Both the position numbers and the translations under genes were made by a program. Under the pieces are notes generated by a model. It saw only the letters and a program-made list of their open reading frames with translations, was not told the origin of the DNA and did no database searches. Of a stretch of DNA of 64,000 bases, positions 48,651 to 61,588 are shown in pieces. How positions within the stretch are numbered: the stretch's first letter is position 1; each line of letters begins with the position of its first letter. The stretch is from Mesaphorura yosii. Its lineage: Eukaryota > Arthropoda > Collembola > Poduromorpha > Tullbergiidae. Location of the stretch: NCBI GenBank assembly GCA_009869945.1, contig WIXG01000315.1, forward strand, positions 1-64,000, read 5' to 3'.

Positions 48651-50780
48651 CAGAAAGAAAGTATCGCTAGAAATTCGATCTCGACAGCTCGGGCGCAGAT
48701 TTGTTTGTGTTAATCGGAGAGACAGCAGTTCAGATTGAACGTAATCGCGACACGCACGACACACGTTCGTACGATGCAAACTGTCCACGCTTCTGCGAAA
48801 CGTACGATCACGATCATAATCATCGGATGCCGGATATAAGGTATAACTAATTCAATCAATCTAAAACAAGACAAGAGAGTGACAGGAAAAAGGAGGATGT
48901 GGTTCAACAACAAAAATATTAAAAAAAACTGTGATCATCTTGGAACACATTGCACGCATGAAGGAAAGCAGAACGGAAAGTTGGGAGAGACAATTTTGAT
49001 TGATCGATTTTCTCGGAAACGTGATCAGCGGCACAAAATGTGTTGGACTGACGTACGAAGGACGACGGAGGCCGAGACGGGTGTACTAAACCGGGTCAGT
49101 ACAGCACGAAGTACACACGCAATGAAGGCACAAGGCAAAGGGCTTCGAGGGCAGCAACTTTAAAGGTGACGAAACAAGTCAAGAATATAATTGCGATCTC
49201 CTGCGCGTCAGTGTTTTTGCGATCCTTCATTACAGGCGAATTTAATTTCAATACAATCGGCTTGGAATTCATACTCGTTCAGAAATTTTACAACAATTAC
49301 TTTTTGCTTTTCGGATAAAGCACAAGCGAATTGTGAAGTATCTATATTTCTCGTCGTCTGCAGAAAGACAAGGACAAAAGTAAAGAAGTAAACTTTCTCC
49401 CGGTTTCGTTGCATGATTTCGTTCTGCTACACATTCTTTGAGATCTCCGTGCGGCAAAGCAAATCGGTCCGTTTGGCACTAACAAGACGGCATTGACTTG
49501 AGCGTCAGCGAGAATCCAGTCCAACGCCTGTCTTTTTCTGCCCTGCTACTCTACGCTGGAGGTAAAGAACTGCAAAAGAGAGTTCTTTTCTTTTACGGAT
49601 CCCAAATAGAGATCTTTTATGTTCCTGCACCACGAATCCCTCTTTCATTCATTGTAACGTACATAATCCAACTGGATTAGTATTAGCATGCAACGTGAGA
49701 GCTGGGAAAGAACATCAAAAGGAAGAAATTGCTTCCCGGAATTTTCTACTTAGTGCATCTTTTCTTTCGTCGCCTCAGACACACCACCTCAGGTTCTTAG
49801 CTCGCTCAGCCACTGCAAGCAGATCAGATCATGCCGATAATTCTGTCCACCACGTGTATTTCTAAGAAAACGTATTCGGGCGAGGTTGAACAAGTGAAAG
49901 AGTTATTGACCAGGCCCATCCGTCTTATAAATAACTGTAATTAATTGCTCCGAAACAAATTCACGGGATTATTCTTACAAAACAATCGCTGACATTGAAA
50001 GATGATGGCTTGAGATTCTTTTCGAGGTGGCGATGCGCTCGTTTTCACCCGAATATTGATGAATCATCATTTTTCTATTAATTACGGGCTTCTTTCTCTT
50101 AATTATCAATCAATTCAACAAAGCGGGTCGAAGTTGTGTGGGAATTTATTTATTACGCCCTGAACATGGACCAATTTTTCGAGAATTGTTGAAACATAAG
50201 ATTATGCCGACAGTCGAAGCCGCATTCTTTGAAGACTCGTAGGGATTGAGTGATTTTTTCTTGTACACGGGCTTCAGAGGAGTAAATAGTGAGTGAAATT
50301 GGACGATTTTGCACCGAAAGAGTCATCATCAATCAATCTCTCTCGGTATGCTCCGTGTTGACTAATGGCTAACATTGCGCCCAGCACGGGTAAGCGGATG
50401 AGAGGTGTCACATGTCACTATTCTCCCGTACTACCAGCACGAGGGCTTAACACGCAACCGGGTAAGTTTCACCAAGCGATGATAGCAAGACGTGCGAACA
50501 GAAATGAAAGAGATTCGTATGATCACGATCACGATCGGCGCAAGATCAATTTTTTCATATTCGAGCATAAATTGAAATATAAAACTTGAAAAAATGGATT
50601 CTCATTGCCATAAAATAAACTCTTTTTCAGCGCGACGGGCGCGAGGAGAGGAGACAATGAATTCTTGAAAGCGACTCGCGAGTTTTCAGTTCAAGGAGGA
50701 TGATCGAATGTCCATTCTCTTGCGCCTTGTGCTTTGTCAAAGTCATTTTGTCGCAGGACGCTGGACTGCTGCCTTGTGAG

Positions 50781-50795
50781 GCACGGCACGGCACG
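50781..50795. repeat. Short simple repeat (GCACG)3
   Basis: Three perfect copies of the 5-mer, in non-coding sequence. Confidence 0.7.
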
Positions 50796-51837
50796 GAAAG
50801 CGGGATGATTCACAACGTAATAAAGATGAATATAACAAAGAAAGGGTCCGGTCACAGTGCCCGTTGCCATTTTTATGTGCGTGCCGGACTTATGATCCAA
50901 AATATAAAGTAACTCATTCTCGAATGTCTCTGCACTGCATCTTGCATGCATGCCACTCGGGCTCAGGCTCCGGGAATCTTGAACCTGAGCTGCTGTTGCT
51001 GTCTCTCTTCGTTTCGATCAAGAACGTGAAGAACGAGGAACCGACTCGAGACTCGGCCAACTCACGTTCTCACGCACGTATCAATAAAAATAATATCCGT
51101 TCAGAATCACCGTATTATGTATGAGATATGTGTGGCGTGAGTCCAGCAATGCTTTGGTATTGACATCGGTTAGCAGTGTGGAAAGACGCAAATTGTATGA
51201 TTTACGTTTCTGGAACAGAGTCGACACACCTTACTTAAGTTCAGATACTCCGCGAATTGCGTTGATGGTCACTCTGCGTTATCATGTGTCCTCGATATCA
51301 GTTATTATAACCTGGTTAAAAACTCTAAGCCATAAGAAGACTGGGGAAACCGAGAAAAAATTCGAATTCCTGAATTGGAGACAAGAAGTTTTATATGTGG
51401 ATGAGGATCGCACGTTTCAAGTTTGCGTAGTTTGTTTTGAGAGTTCTCGGACGCATACCAAATGATAATCTGATGATTCACATACCGGCAAGCCAGGCCA
51501 AGCCATCGCGCATGGGACCATATGCATGTAAGACATCTGTATTCTTCCGTGCATGGTACATGTGGCCAAATACGAGAGAAAATTGGTTTCGGTAAACAAC
51601 CGGCGGAGTAGACAGACGGAGGAGCTCGAAAATATATGTAAATGGCTGTGATTTGAATTCCGACGGACTTTCTTTTCCATGATGATTACACGTACACAGA
51701 ACAACTGCCGCTGCCACGGATTCGAGTAAGTGTTAATGCGCACATTTCGGAGAAAGTGCCGAGGCAGGCGGCCGGGCGAACAGGCACGCACGCACGGAGG
51801 GAGAACACATGTTCCACGACTGGCAGGAATTGAATTC

Positions 51838-51853
51838 AATGAATGAATGAATG
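51838..51853. repeat. Microsatellite (AATG)4
   Basis: Four perfect tandem copies of AATG in the gene-poor region. Confidence 0.8.
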
Positions 51854-54800
51854 GCAAATGTACAAAGGAATTGGAATTTTAAATGCCTGCCTGCCCTGCT
51901 TGCGGGTGTTGATGCTCGTGCTGGTGTATGAAAACATTTACAGAATAATAAAACATCTCTCCATATTTCGGCCCAGAAATGATAAAGATGTTGCTGCTGT
52001 GCCTAACATCTTGTAAGCGATATGTGTTTCCGTAATATCTTGTAATGCGAGAAAAACAATAAAATATTTCTCCGCATATGCTTAACACGCACAAGCATAT
52101 TTAACTTCATCAGACACTTGAACCCCGACTACGTGAAACGACCACCGTTGGGAAACAAGAACCTTCGGCATGTTTTTGTACGAATAAGAATTAATCTCAT
52201 AATTTCAAAGGCATCGAAGCGCTGCGCTGGCGAGTTTCAAGTTTCAGTCTACAATGAAGATTCAAACAATTCTTAAAGAATTGTTGTAAACTAAGAAAAG
52301 TCTCTTGGTCGATTTTTGCCCTGTCCCAGCCCGATCAGAATCAGTGCGTGTCCGTATTTCTTCTGTTTAGAAATTGAATTTAAACTTGGACAATACTAAT
52401 AATATTATTATAAGATTCATTCAGACGTGCATTGCATTTTGCATTGCGCAACAAAACAAACTCGGTCAGATCGTCCACCAGGCAGAATGCGGCAGGCCGC
52501 CCGGGTAAAAGTCGGAGAGAGGGTTCGCATTCCGAATCGGTAAAGGTATGGGTGCATGGGTGTAAGATTACTTTTTCACTAAACTCTTTCGCTATTCTCG
52601 CAGAGAGTCATGAAAATAGGAGGCTGGTGAAGCCACGTCGAGGTAAGAAAGTGGAATCCAAAATTGAAAATGTAAACAATAGCACTTGTGGGAATTCTGC
52701 AACAAAAGAGGACACGAAATATATTTGCAGTTGCAGTGCTTTCTCGGCCTCGACCGAAATCAAATGGAAAAGAATAAAAAAAAGTACAATTCACGGAATT
52801 TCAGGGTTCAATCGTCTTTTGTTGTTGCTGTTTCGAAACTAAACAACAATGCCTTGGCCTTCCGCTCTCCGTACATCCGTACAATGTGACAAAGCAGTCA
52901 TTCTGCATAAGGAAAATTGCTAAACAGAAGCAACAGCACCGGCGCTGGAATTCAATTGAAAAGACATCCAATGTCAGGAAAGATGGTCGTCCAAGATTTG
53001 AAGGGAAGATTAGCCCGATTGAGATGGAAGCTGGACTTCGGAGGGCGCAAGATTGCAGACAAGCGCGGACCAGGCCAGGCAAGGGTTGCTTGGTTGATTG
53101 GAGATGATTATCTTGCCATTGCCATTTTATTAAGCTCATTGACTTGATGCAATGCCCATGACCCATTGAGTGAAATTGGTTTCCAATTTAAGCGAAACGA
53201 GGCGAATAAAGATAGTGCGGGGCTGGACACTGGACGGACGACCGATGGCTCCTCTGTCCAGTCAGTCTGCATAATACACACTGCATTGGGACCCATTTCC
53301 TTAAATGCCTGCCGTATAGAGTATAAGCATGGAGAAAGATTGATAGAACCGGAATGCTTACATCTTGATTTAATGGGATAGTTCCATGATGCAATGGGCA
53401 ATGCAATCTCTTCCTTCCTCTCGTTCGTCCTGCAGTCCTGCTGTTCCGTAAACAATTGAGACAAATGGAATTTCTAAATCAAGATGCCATTACTCCACAA
53501 GCTTCTATACGCCACACGCGCACATAAAAAATGATACCCGGGTGCATACATCTGCTGCTGGGTCGTGTGTTGCGTACGCGAATCAAATCTAATCAAATTC
53601 AATCCGTTTTTATGTTTTATGCTGCCATGCGATAAGTTTTATGATTATTGAATATTCAAAATCCAACTCACGTCCCACAACATAAATAAATTCGAGAGAC
53701 AGCAAAAGACGTAAACGAAATTGAAATATTGGGAAATATGGGATTGAAATTGAAAAATTCGCACATAATTGTGACCATACACAGACTATGCCTATGTAGG
53801 TAAGGCTTGCTGCGACTACGACCATGCAGCTATAATCCTAATACTTCCACTACAACGAGACATGCCATTAAAATTCTGAAACCGCTTAACCTTTGTCTTT
53901 TGCCGTAAAATTGAACCGAAGCGATATAAGTAGCACCTGATCATGACGCTAGGATTTGAAAATTGAATCATTGTCACCTGTCACCTGTTCTCCAGAACGG
54001 AGCTGCCGTTGCCAAAATCTACACTAAAATTGTGGACGGCTAGTATTGTGCCATTAGATTCAACACCGTGCCTTTCACGGCATTTTGGATTCACTCGGAC
54101 ACAAGCATTTTGAGCACAGCGTCAGGAGAGCCATGTCAGCCTGCGTACATTTTTCCGTGACAATTGCTCGTGGAATATGATCATTCAAAATATTCTAAGC
54201 TCGACTAAGATCACTTTAACGATTTGAAAGAACTACCCATTGGTCGCGAATTACGGCCACGAGAAATACAGTTTTTAAGCTGAAAATTGTTGGTTGTGAA
54301 TCCGGTAATTAGCCTTAGCACCTCTGGCAAAGTGCTAAAGACCTCCCGCAATTTTAATCTGATGAAAATTTGTTGAACCTCCACGCTTAAGCCTAGTTTG
54401 GCATTTTATTGTCGGTGGCGTCTCTACAACATTGTGTTGTGTATTTAATTTAGAAAATGCTTGATTAGTTTGTGAAAGTTTGACTCTTCTTGCTTTCGGA
54501 CATACAAGCGCACGACTCGACTGCCACTGCCGCTTCCGCCTCGACGTTTGAGAAGATTCATGAAGAAGCAACGCAGAACTTGGCATTTGGCATTCTCCCT
54601 TCGCTTTCGCTCGCTCGTCTCGCAGTTTGCACACAGTCAGTGCCCGAGGATATCACGAACAAGACTTGCTTGTAAAAGTTGTGGGGAAAACGCGATCTGG
54701 AGCAGTCTCCAGTCAGAGACAGGCAGGCATTGGCAGGACCACGAACAGAATAGAACTGGAAGCTCACGAAACGAGAACAAAAATTCAAAAAACAAAAGAA

Positions 54801-57800
54801 AGATGAACAGCAAGGCACTGCAAAGGTAGAGAGAGCTGCAAGAGGAAAAAGTTTCTTCATCAAATTATAACAACAAAATTGATCAAATTATGTCTTCTTA
54901 TTTGATTCCACCACAGCCACAGCCAAATCTACCTATGCCAGGCCGCACTCATTCGCGGCCCGCACTGCACTACAGTGTGGGATTTCGGTATTCTACTCAT
55001 CATTACAAGGAGCATGTCCTACTTTATATACAGAACAAGTGCATCCCTCCAGCAATTTTCTTCATGCTTGCTGGAATTTTGGTATCACGCTTCATTTCAT
55101 TATGTGCGCGCGATAGTTTTGCCATGGATTTGACGCTGACTGTGAATGCAATCACCCTCCATTGCTTTACAGGCTTTTTGGCTTTGTTGGATTAGCGAGA
55201 AGAATTCGGATATCGTCTCTAATTAAGCAGTTTGGTTGGTCCACGAGGCAGCAGGGAGACTCATGGATTGAAAATAAACTCATTAAAGCATAAACCTTCA
55301 AATCAAATTTGAAATGTGCGTCAATTCTGTTAGGTGAGCAAAGACTTGAGTCACGACAACTTTTACAATTAAAACTAATGCGTATTCCATTTCTTTTGCT
55401 TGCTCTGTTTAATGTTGAGCTAATAACCGTACATCTCCACTGAAAGTGAATAACGAGCCAAGGCAGCAAGAGATCAAGTGTCCCAGTTCATTGTTGACGT
55501 TGATGACTTTTCTAAAGAGCAACGACAGCCGACAGAGAACGGAACTTGGCTGCAGAGTGCGGACGCGAGCCCAGTCGGCTCCGGTTTAACCGTTTAGTGC
55601 GGCAGTTCAGTCCGACTCAGCCGGGAAAGTGAGCAAGCGTAATGTAATACTCTCCATAAAATGCTGCATTTGAGCATTTCTCCCTTCACGAGCCTCGTTC
55701 TCGGGTTCTTATACCAATATTTGACAATAAATTAGCTGAGCTACCTTTTGCCTGTGCTTCGCTGTAGAGAAGAAAGTGCACCGCCGACTGCTGACTGCCG
55801 AGGACGTCAGTCTCAAATTCTGTTGAACATTGTGATGAAGTTAATATCCTCCTACTAATGCAAAATGAAAGCACACAGATTACTAGAACTGGAAAGCTGA
55901 TAGCTTAATTTCCATGATCTTCCTCCCGTCGGCTGCCAACAATTTGACAACGGATTATGACCAGAGGATATGACCTATTTTGATGAATTTACTTTAATAC
56001 AATTCAAAAACAGTTGAGATGTCGGAAGAGTTTATGAATCTGGCTTTAAAATGCACTAGTTACAAATTCAATCAGAAAGTCTATCCAGTCCTGTCTTGGA
56101 TTTGAATCTATGTCATGTCACTGATCTCAGCATCTGATGCACATGCTTAACTAGAAAATAAACATTGCAGTCACGTACTTAATTTAATTTTCATAAAGTT
56201 AAAGGATTAAAATAGAGGCGCATTGACGCGTAAAACGGAAATTGTCCCACAAAGACTACCGCAAAGATAAGCAAAGAGTTTGCCACTAATAAGAATCTGA
56301 AGTTTACTTTCAACTTTCAACGCTTATTCATTTACAGTTTCACTCTTAAATCGACAAAATGTAGTTAAGCAACTGAAATCAGCGTGTCAATAGCCCGTGC
56401 TTACGTCTTTCAGTTCAGGTAACGAATAAGACGCAATTGGGAACTAACACGGCTGAAGCCCTGCGTGATGGAGCTGGAGAAGCCTTCATTGTCTGCGTAT
56501 TTCGGAAGTATTCCTCCTTGCTTGGCTAGTGGCAATGATTGTACAGAAATCTTGACCACTTGCCTGCTGGCTCCTCTTGAAGTTGAAGGAGTTTTTCTTT
56601 CCCATTTATTTCGGGCCGGGATTAAAAGAAGATGAAGGGTGTCAGAAAAGTTATATCCTGTGTCCATACCCGTGCTGCCAAACTCGTACTTTGCCGAGTT
56701 ACAGACAGCTTGGCGTACCGAGCTGCAGGTAGTACATTTCTCATGTGTTCTCATTACTGTTGATGATGGCATGTTCTCATTAGAGAACTTTTACTCCAGG
56801 CCACTACAGACTGCGCCAGTCAAGCCCCCTTACCATTTATTTCTGATCTCTTTAACTCTGCTGTAATAATCGCGCTCGCTGTTCGCATTCGCGCACCTCC
56901 CCAGTCTATAAATTTCGCAGGCCAGGTTCGGCTAAAATATGGTGGCAGGTAAGGCCGCAAGCAAACCGACAATGAGCGGATCGTGTACGCTTCAGTTGCC
57001 TCTATTTTTAGCTACCCTTTAGTTGAAGCTGTTGTCTTTGAACTGTGAACTTTAACGCTGCGATTGCGGACTGTGACGGATACACGGAGTGGCCTAAATT
57101 ATGATTCTCGTGTTTTCTGCCCCTCTGCTCAAATAATGTTGCAGCTATCAAAGACATGTCGGTCTCTCAGTACTGAAATTATTCACATCCTGATTATGGG
57201 TACTGCATAATAATGATGATAGCATGATAGAAGGCACAGCATTCAGAATTAGCGGAATGCCACATTCCTCATTCTTACGTTAGTGTCGCACAAGGGCGGC
57301 TTTGGTCTTATGGAAAAGAAGTTCCGTGTAAACAGAAATGTGGAAATAAAAACGCGTTTAAATTATACTGAATTACACACACAAAATTAATTCCGTTTTG
57401 AGTTCATTAATCATCGGTCCCTTTTAACTTTTTCCGTGCGTTTCCTGTCTTAAGCCTTCAGAGCGAAACACATATGGGATAAGGAAAACTTGACCCGCTT
57501 GGACCGCCAATCTTTTTACGTGGCAGCTGAAATCATATGGTAAAGTCTCACTGTATCTGCATGGAATGCGAGCAATATGAACAATCTACATGATCATCTT
57601 TTATTCTGCGAATACTTAATTATTCATGAGGGCTGGAAATGGCCATGAAATTAATGGGCATGTTGCTGGGCATGAAAACAAGTTTTTTCAGCAGAAATCG
57701 TACATGGTAAGATGTCCAAAAAAATCTTCCATGCGCGTGTATTCCTGAAAAATGCAAAAACTAAACTACATGTTCAGGCGATTGGAAATTAGCGAAGATT

Positions 57801-58668
57801 TAACGGAAGCTGGCCCGTTCAAGTATATCGCAACTCTTGAGGTTTTGAGTTGTGCAATCTTGCCGGTAGCAGATGCGTTTTAAAATGCGTGCCGCAGTTG
57901 CAAAACTACCAAAGTGCGATTTTCTTAGCTACAACACGCACCACAGGCATCAGATCCACTTTATACAAGCTTAGAATAAGTAGGAATAAGTGCTAGGAAA
58001 ATAAGTCAACTACAAGAAAATTTGCTTGTATGCGGGTGTTTAAGAAGCTCCAAAAATACACACCGTAAACCTTCACGCTCATGTGAAGTTCAAGGTCTTC
58101 AACTTCCTCATCCTCATGTACGAAAAAGAAGTACACAGTTGCGGCATATAGAGTACAAGCCTGGTCTATATGTACGTGCAGGTTGCGTGTGTTCAAGTGA
58201 CATGGATTTATTTCTGCATTAAGCGCAATAATTTTCCATTGCGAAAAGTGTATCTGTACCCACAATTACCGCGCACACATGTTGATCGGTCGCTGCTCGT
58301 TCGCAACACGTACGTTGCACATTCCAAAAACACGGCATCGTATTGCGTTATCTCCACAGCCCATCATATCACTTGAATCTATTAGAATAACTCTCGTCGC
58401 CTAGCTTCGCTCACCTATGCTATTCGCGTGCATGTACTGCTTTTTCATTTGATATGAAAAGGCACCAGAAGGTCAACACTTGATTTTGATGGTTATGTAA
58501 CAGCAAAACGAGTTTAGCTTCGTCTTTAACATAAAACGGTAATCAAACACTCGTTCACTCTTGTTTCTGCAGTCAGTGTAGTAGCATCAACATCGCAACG
58601 TGTCTCTCCCCTTGCCAACTCAATTCTTACTCAAGATTATTGTCCATCTTTAACAGCCTTCAGTCATC

Positions 58669-60746
58669 ATGCCTGTCGCGAACAGAAAGCCCGAGATAAA
58701 ATACACCAAGGTAAGTTGGAGCTATGAAAAGAAATCGTGCTAATAGGCCAAGTCTTATACTTCGCATGCATTCACGTTTTAGCTCTTCATCAACAATGAA
58801 TGGGTCGATTCGGCAAGCGGAAAGAAATTCCCAACGCTGAACCCAACTACCGGTGAGAAGATTGTTGATGTGTCCGAAGGAGACAAGGTAATGTTCGTAA
58901 TGCTGCCACAATACAGTATCATAGATTTTACATTTGAGATCGCGTTTTTTTTGCACTGTCATGAATTGATTGTTTCAGGCCGATGTCGAAAAGGCTGTCA
59001 AAGCAGCGCGAGCCGCATTTGAGCATGGATCAGCATGGAACCAAATGCTTCCGTCCGAGCGGGGCAGGCTCATGCTGAAGGTAGCTCAATTTTATCAGGC
59101 CGTGATGGGATGCTCAGTAAACCGCATTCGAATATTTTTCAGCTTGCTGATTTGATGGAGAGAGATCTTGAGTATTTGGCAAATCTTGAGACGCTTGACA
59201 ATGGAAAACCATTCACGCACGCTCAAGGAGACATTGCAATGTCTGCTAAGAATATCCGATACTTTGCAGGATGGACGGATAAAATTCATGGCGACACAAT
59301 TCCTGTCGGTGCGTTAAAGATAACGATTTGTGGCTTCGGCTTATCTTAATTCAGTTCATCATGTAAATGCTGGAAGAGTGATTTGAGAATGCTTGTCACG
59401 ACTAGATGCACCGAACCAAATGACTATGACCTTGAAGGAGCCTGTTGGAGTTGTGGCTGGTATCATTCCATGGAACTTCCCAGTTCTTATGGCTGCTTGG
59501 AAATTGGGACCTGCACTGGCTACTGGATGCGTGATTATCCTGAAGCCTGCTGAACAGACACCGCTTACTTGTCTTTACCTTGCGGCCTTGGCGAAGGAAG
59601 CAGGTTTTCCACCAGGCGTGATCCAAGTAATTCCAGGCTACGGGCCAACGGCTGGTGGTGCCCTCACCGCCCATCCACAAGTCGATAAAGTTTCATTCAC
59701 TGGATCGACAGAGGTTGCTATACTTACTTTCTATGCTAGATTTTGACTGTCACCGGCAAAGGTTTTATGTAATTCTCATTAGGTTGGACGTATTATCATG
59801 AGCGCCAGTGCTAGTGCGAGCAACCTGAAACGCGTGTCACTGGAACTTGGAGGAAAAAGTCCATTGGTCATTTGCGCAGACGCTAACTGTAAGCAATCAG
59901 AATTAGTGATACAATATACATGCGTGAACTTGGACAAATATACAATGATGTGTGCATTGTTCCAGTGGAGGAGGCTGCACAATTGGCGCACTTTGCCCTC
60001 TTCTTTAACCAGGGCCAATGCTGCTGTGCTGGATCAAGAACGTACGTCGAGGAAGGTATCTACGACGCTTTCGTGAAGAGAGCCACCGAGCTAGCACAGG
60101 CACGAAAAGTTGGCGACCCGTACGAAGGTGCCACGGAGCAAGGCCCACAGGTAAATCCTCATTGCGTACAGATTGACTCAGGCACCCTCATGAAAACATT
60201 CTTGTTTTACAGATTGATGACGACCAATTCAAGAAAATTCAAGCACTGATTGAGTCTGGCAAGAAGGAAGGAGCGAAGCTCATGTGCGGTGGAGGGCGAT
60301 GGGGAGACAAAGGTTACTTCATCCAGCCGACCGTCTTCGCTGACGTCAATGAGAACATGAGAATTGCGAAAGAAGAAATCTTCGGCCCGGTGCAGTCAAT
60401 TTTCAAATTCAAGAATCTTGACGAGGCCGTGAAGAAATCAAACGAGACCAATTATGGTCTTGCCGCTGCCATCATTACAACTGACATTAACAAAGCCATG
60501 AACTTTGCCCGTCGCGTCAGAGCCGGCACCGTTTGGATCAATTGCTTCGATGCTTTCCACAGCAATGCTCCATTTGGCGGCTACAAAGAGTCTGGCTTCG
60601 GGCGTGATTTGTAAGTTCTTTGCGGCTCTTGAATGCTACTTTGTTGAAATTGACAATTGCTCAATAATTTATGTTCGTGTGACAGGGGAGAAGACGCTCT
60701 CCACGAATATCTGGAGGTCAAGACCGTCACGATGCAACTGAAGTAA
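58669..60746 (+). CDS. ALDH: Aldehyde dehydrogenase, ALDH1/ALDH2 family
   Basis: Nine coding exons, all in phase: 58669-58710, 58783-58887, 58979-59080, 59143-59308, 59406-59713, 59783-59888, 59966-60150, 60213-60610, 60686-60746 (TAA); 490 aa, the normal size of the cytosolic subfamily. Visible NAD-dependent ALDH features: PWNFP with Asn162, the Rossmann-fold FTGSTEVG turn at about 237-243, the general base Glu262 in LELGGKSP, the nucleophile Cys296 in [18 protein letters not shown], and [15 protein letters not shown] near the end. The QCCCAGSR sequence and [10 protein letters not shown] end are closest to ALDH2/ALDH1A. There is no mitochondrial presequence (it starts [12 protein letters not shown]), so a cytosolic enzyme oxidising aliphatic or retinoid aldehydes is likely. 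A CATCTTTAACAG acceptor 13 nt before the ATG suggests an upstream untranslated exon. Confidence 0.97.
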
Positions 60747-60855
60747 ACCATGCCGATGTGCCCATCCGTGATTCACGATTCAGCGTGTTTTCAAGATCTT
60801 GCTTAACGTTTTCCTTAAATTCGAGCTTGTTGTTTGGTATATTTTGTTCCGAACA

Positions 60856-60861
60856 AATAAA
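60856..60861 (+). terminator. Poly(A) signal of the ALDH gene
   Basis: AATAAA, 110 nt downstream of the TAA. Confidence 0.65.
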
Positions 60862-61466
60862 AATCATTACATTGTCTGTTAATTTATCGCGTTTTGTTTC
60901 CGTCCTGAGTTAAATATTAGTAAATCTGCATTTTTTTACTTTGGAACCGAAATCCTGCTTCTAGCTCAATAGATGCATTGCATTGGCTGGCTGGTTGTCA
61001 TGCAAGCCACAAAAGTCCAGCATTGACCTCACCGGTCAAGCGAATCAGTCTCGGACTTCACCCTCTCAATTGTCTGGAGACTGTATCGACAGCAGTTTTA
61101 TGCATGTACGCCGAGCACAGATCACACGCCCACTGAACTCTGCACTTTATTGTCCGGGACGATTAATCATTGATTGCGTAATTTGTTATGCTAAGCAGGT
61201 CACGTAACTGATAGTTTTAATCTGAGACCATGTGGACGTGTAAACTGGGGATGGGGAGCAACGTGGTTTAAAGCGGAATGTCTAAAGTCCAACTTCCATT
61301 CACGAGTGTAATTTCTTCTCAGCGTTACTGCATGTTAGAACTCAATATGTTGAGTTGAAATCGTTCGCTTACTGAACAAGCTTTATGTTGTATGACATTG
61401 CGCTTAATTAATGCATCCGCACATTTTGCAGCAACTAATCTGTGTCGTTTATTTATCGGATAACTT
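60862..61466. other. Spacer between convergent ALDH and titin-like genes
   Basis: No gene seen. The sequence lies between the two 3' ends and contains only short chance frames. Confidence 0.6.
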
Positions 61467-61472
61467 TTTATT
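61467..61472 (-). terminator. Poly(A) signal of the titin-like gene
   Basis: Minus-strand AATAAA, about 117 nt downstream of the stop; another lies at 61448-61453. Confidence 0.5.
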
Positions 61473-61588
61473 GATATTTTGTCTTAAGCCCAAACATTTA
61501 AATCTCGTCACCTTTTTAACATTAAAAGATAAGGTACATTTCTTAGCAGTAGCAGCAGCAGCAATGGTTTGTTTCGATGTCCCTAAAA

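Larger units (their letters stand above)
42060..58655. other. 16.5 kb region without a confident gene
   Basis: Open frames here reach at most about 146 codons (51417-51857 minus, 52432-52842 plus, 52801-53166 minus, 56410-56772 minus, 54890-55195 plus) and none shows a known domain. Many overlap on both strands, as expected by chance. Only short simple repeats were seen, with no tRNA and no element ends. One small set of well-spaced splice signals (48.4-48.6 kb, minus) is listed separately. The stretch may carry distal regulatory DNA or untranslated first exons for flanking genes. Confidence 0.45.

Noticed and set aside
51417-51857. 146-codon minus-strand frame
   Set aside because: Cys/His/Ser-rich random composition, overlaps another frame, and no conserved motif.
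52432-52842. 136-codon plus-strand frame with an internal exon-like 38-nt block (52602-52639)
   Set aside because: Splice signals look acceptable but no neighbouring exon fits and the peptide is not recognisable.
54890-55195. 101-codon plus-strand frame with hydrophobic second half
   Set aside because: No family, no splice or poly(A) context close by.
56410-56772. 120-codon minus-strand frame
   Set aside because: Ser-rich product without a domain; several frames of this length are expected by chance in this window.
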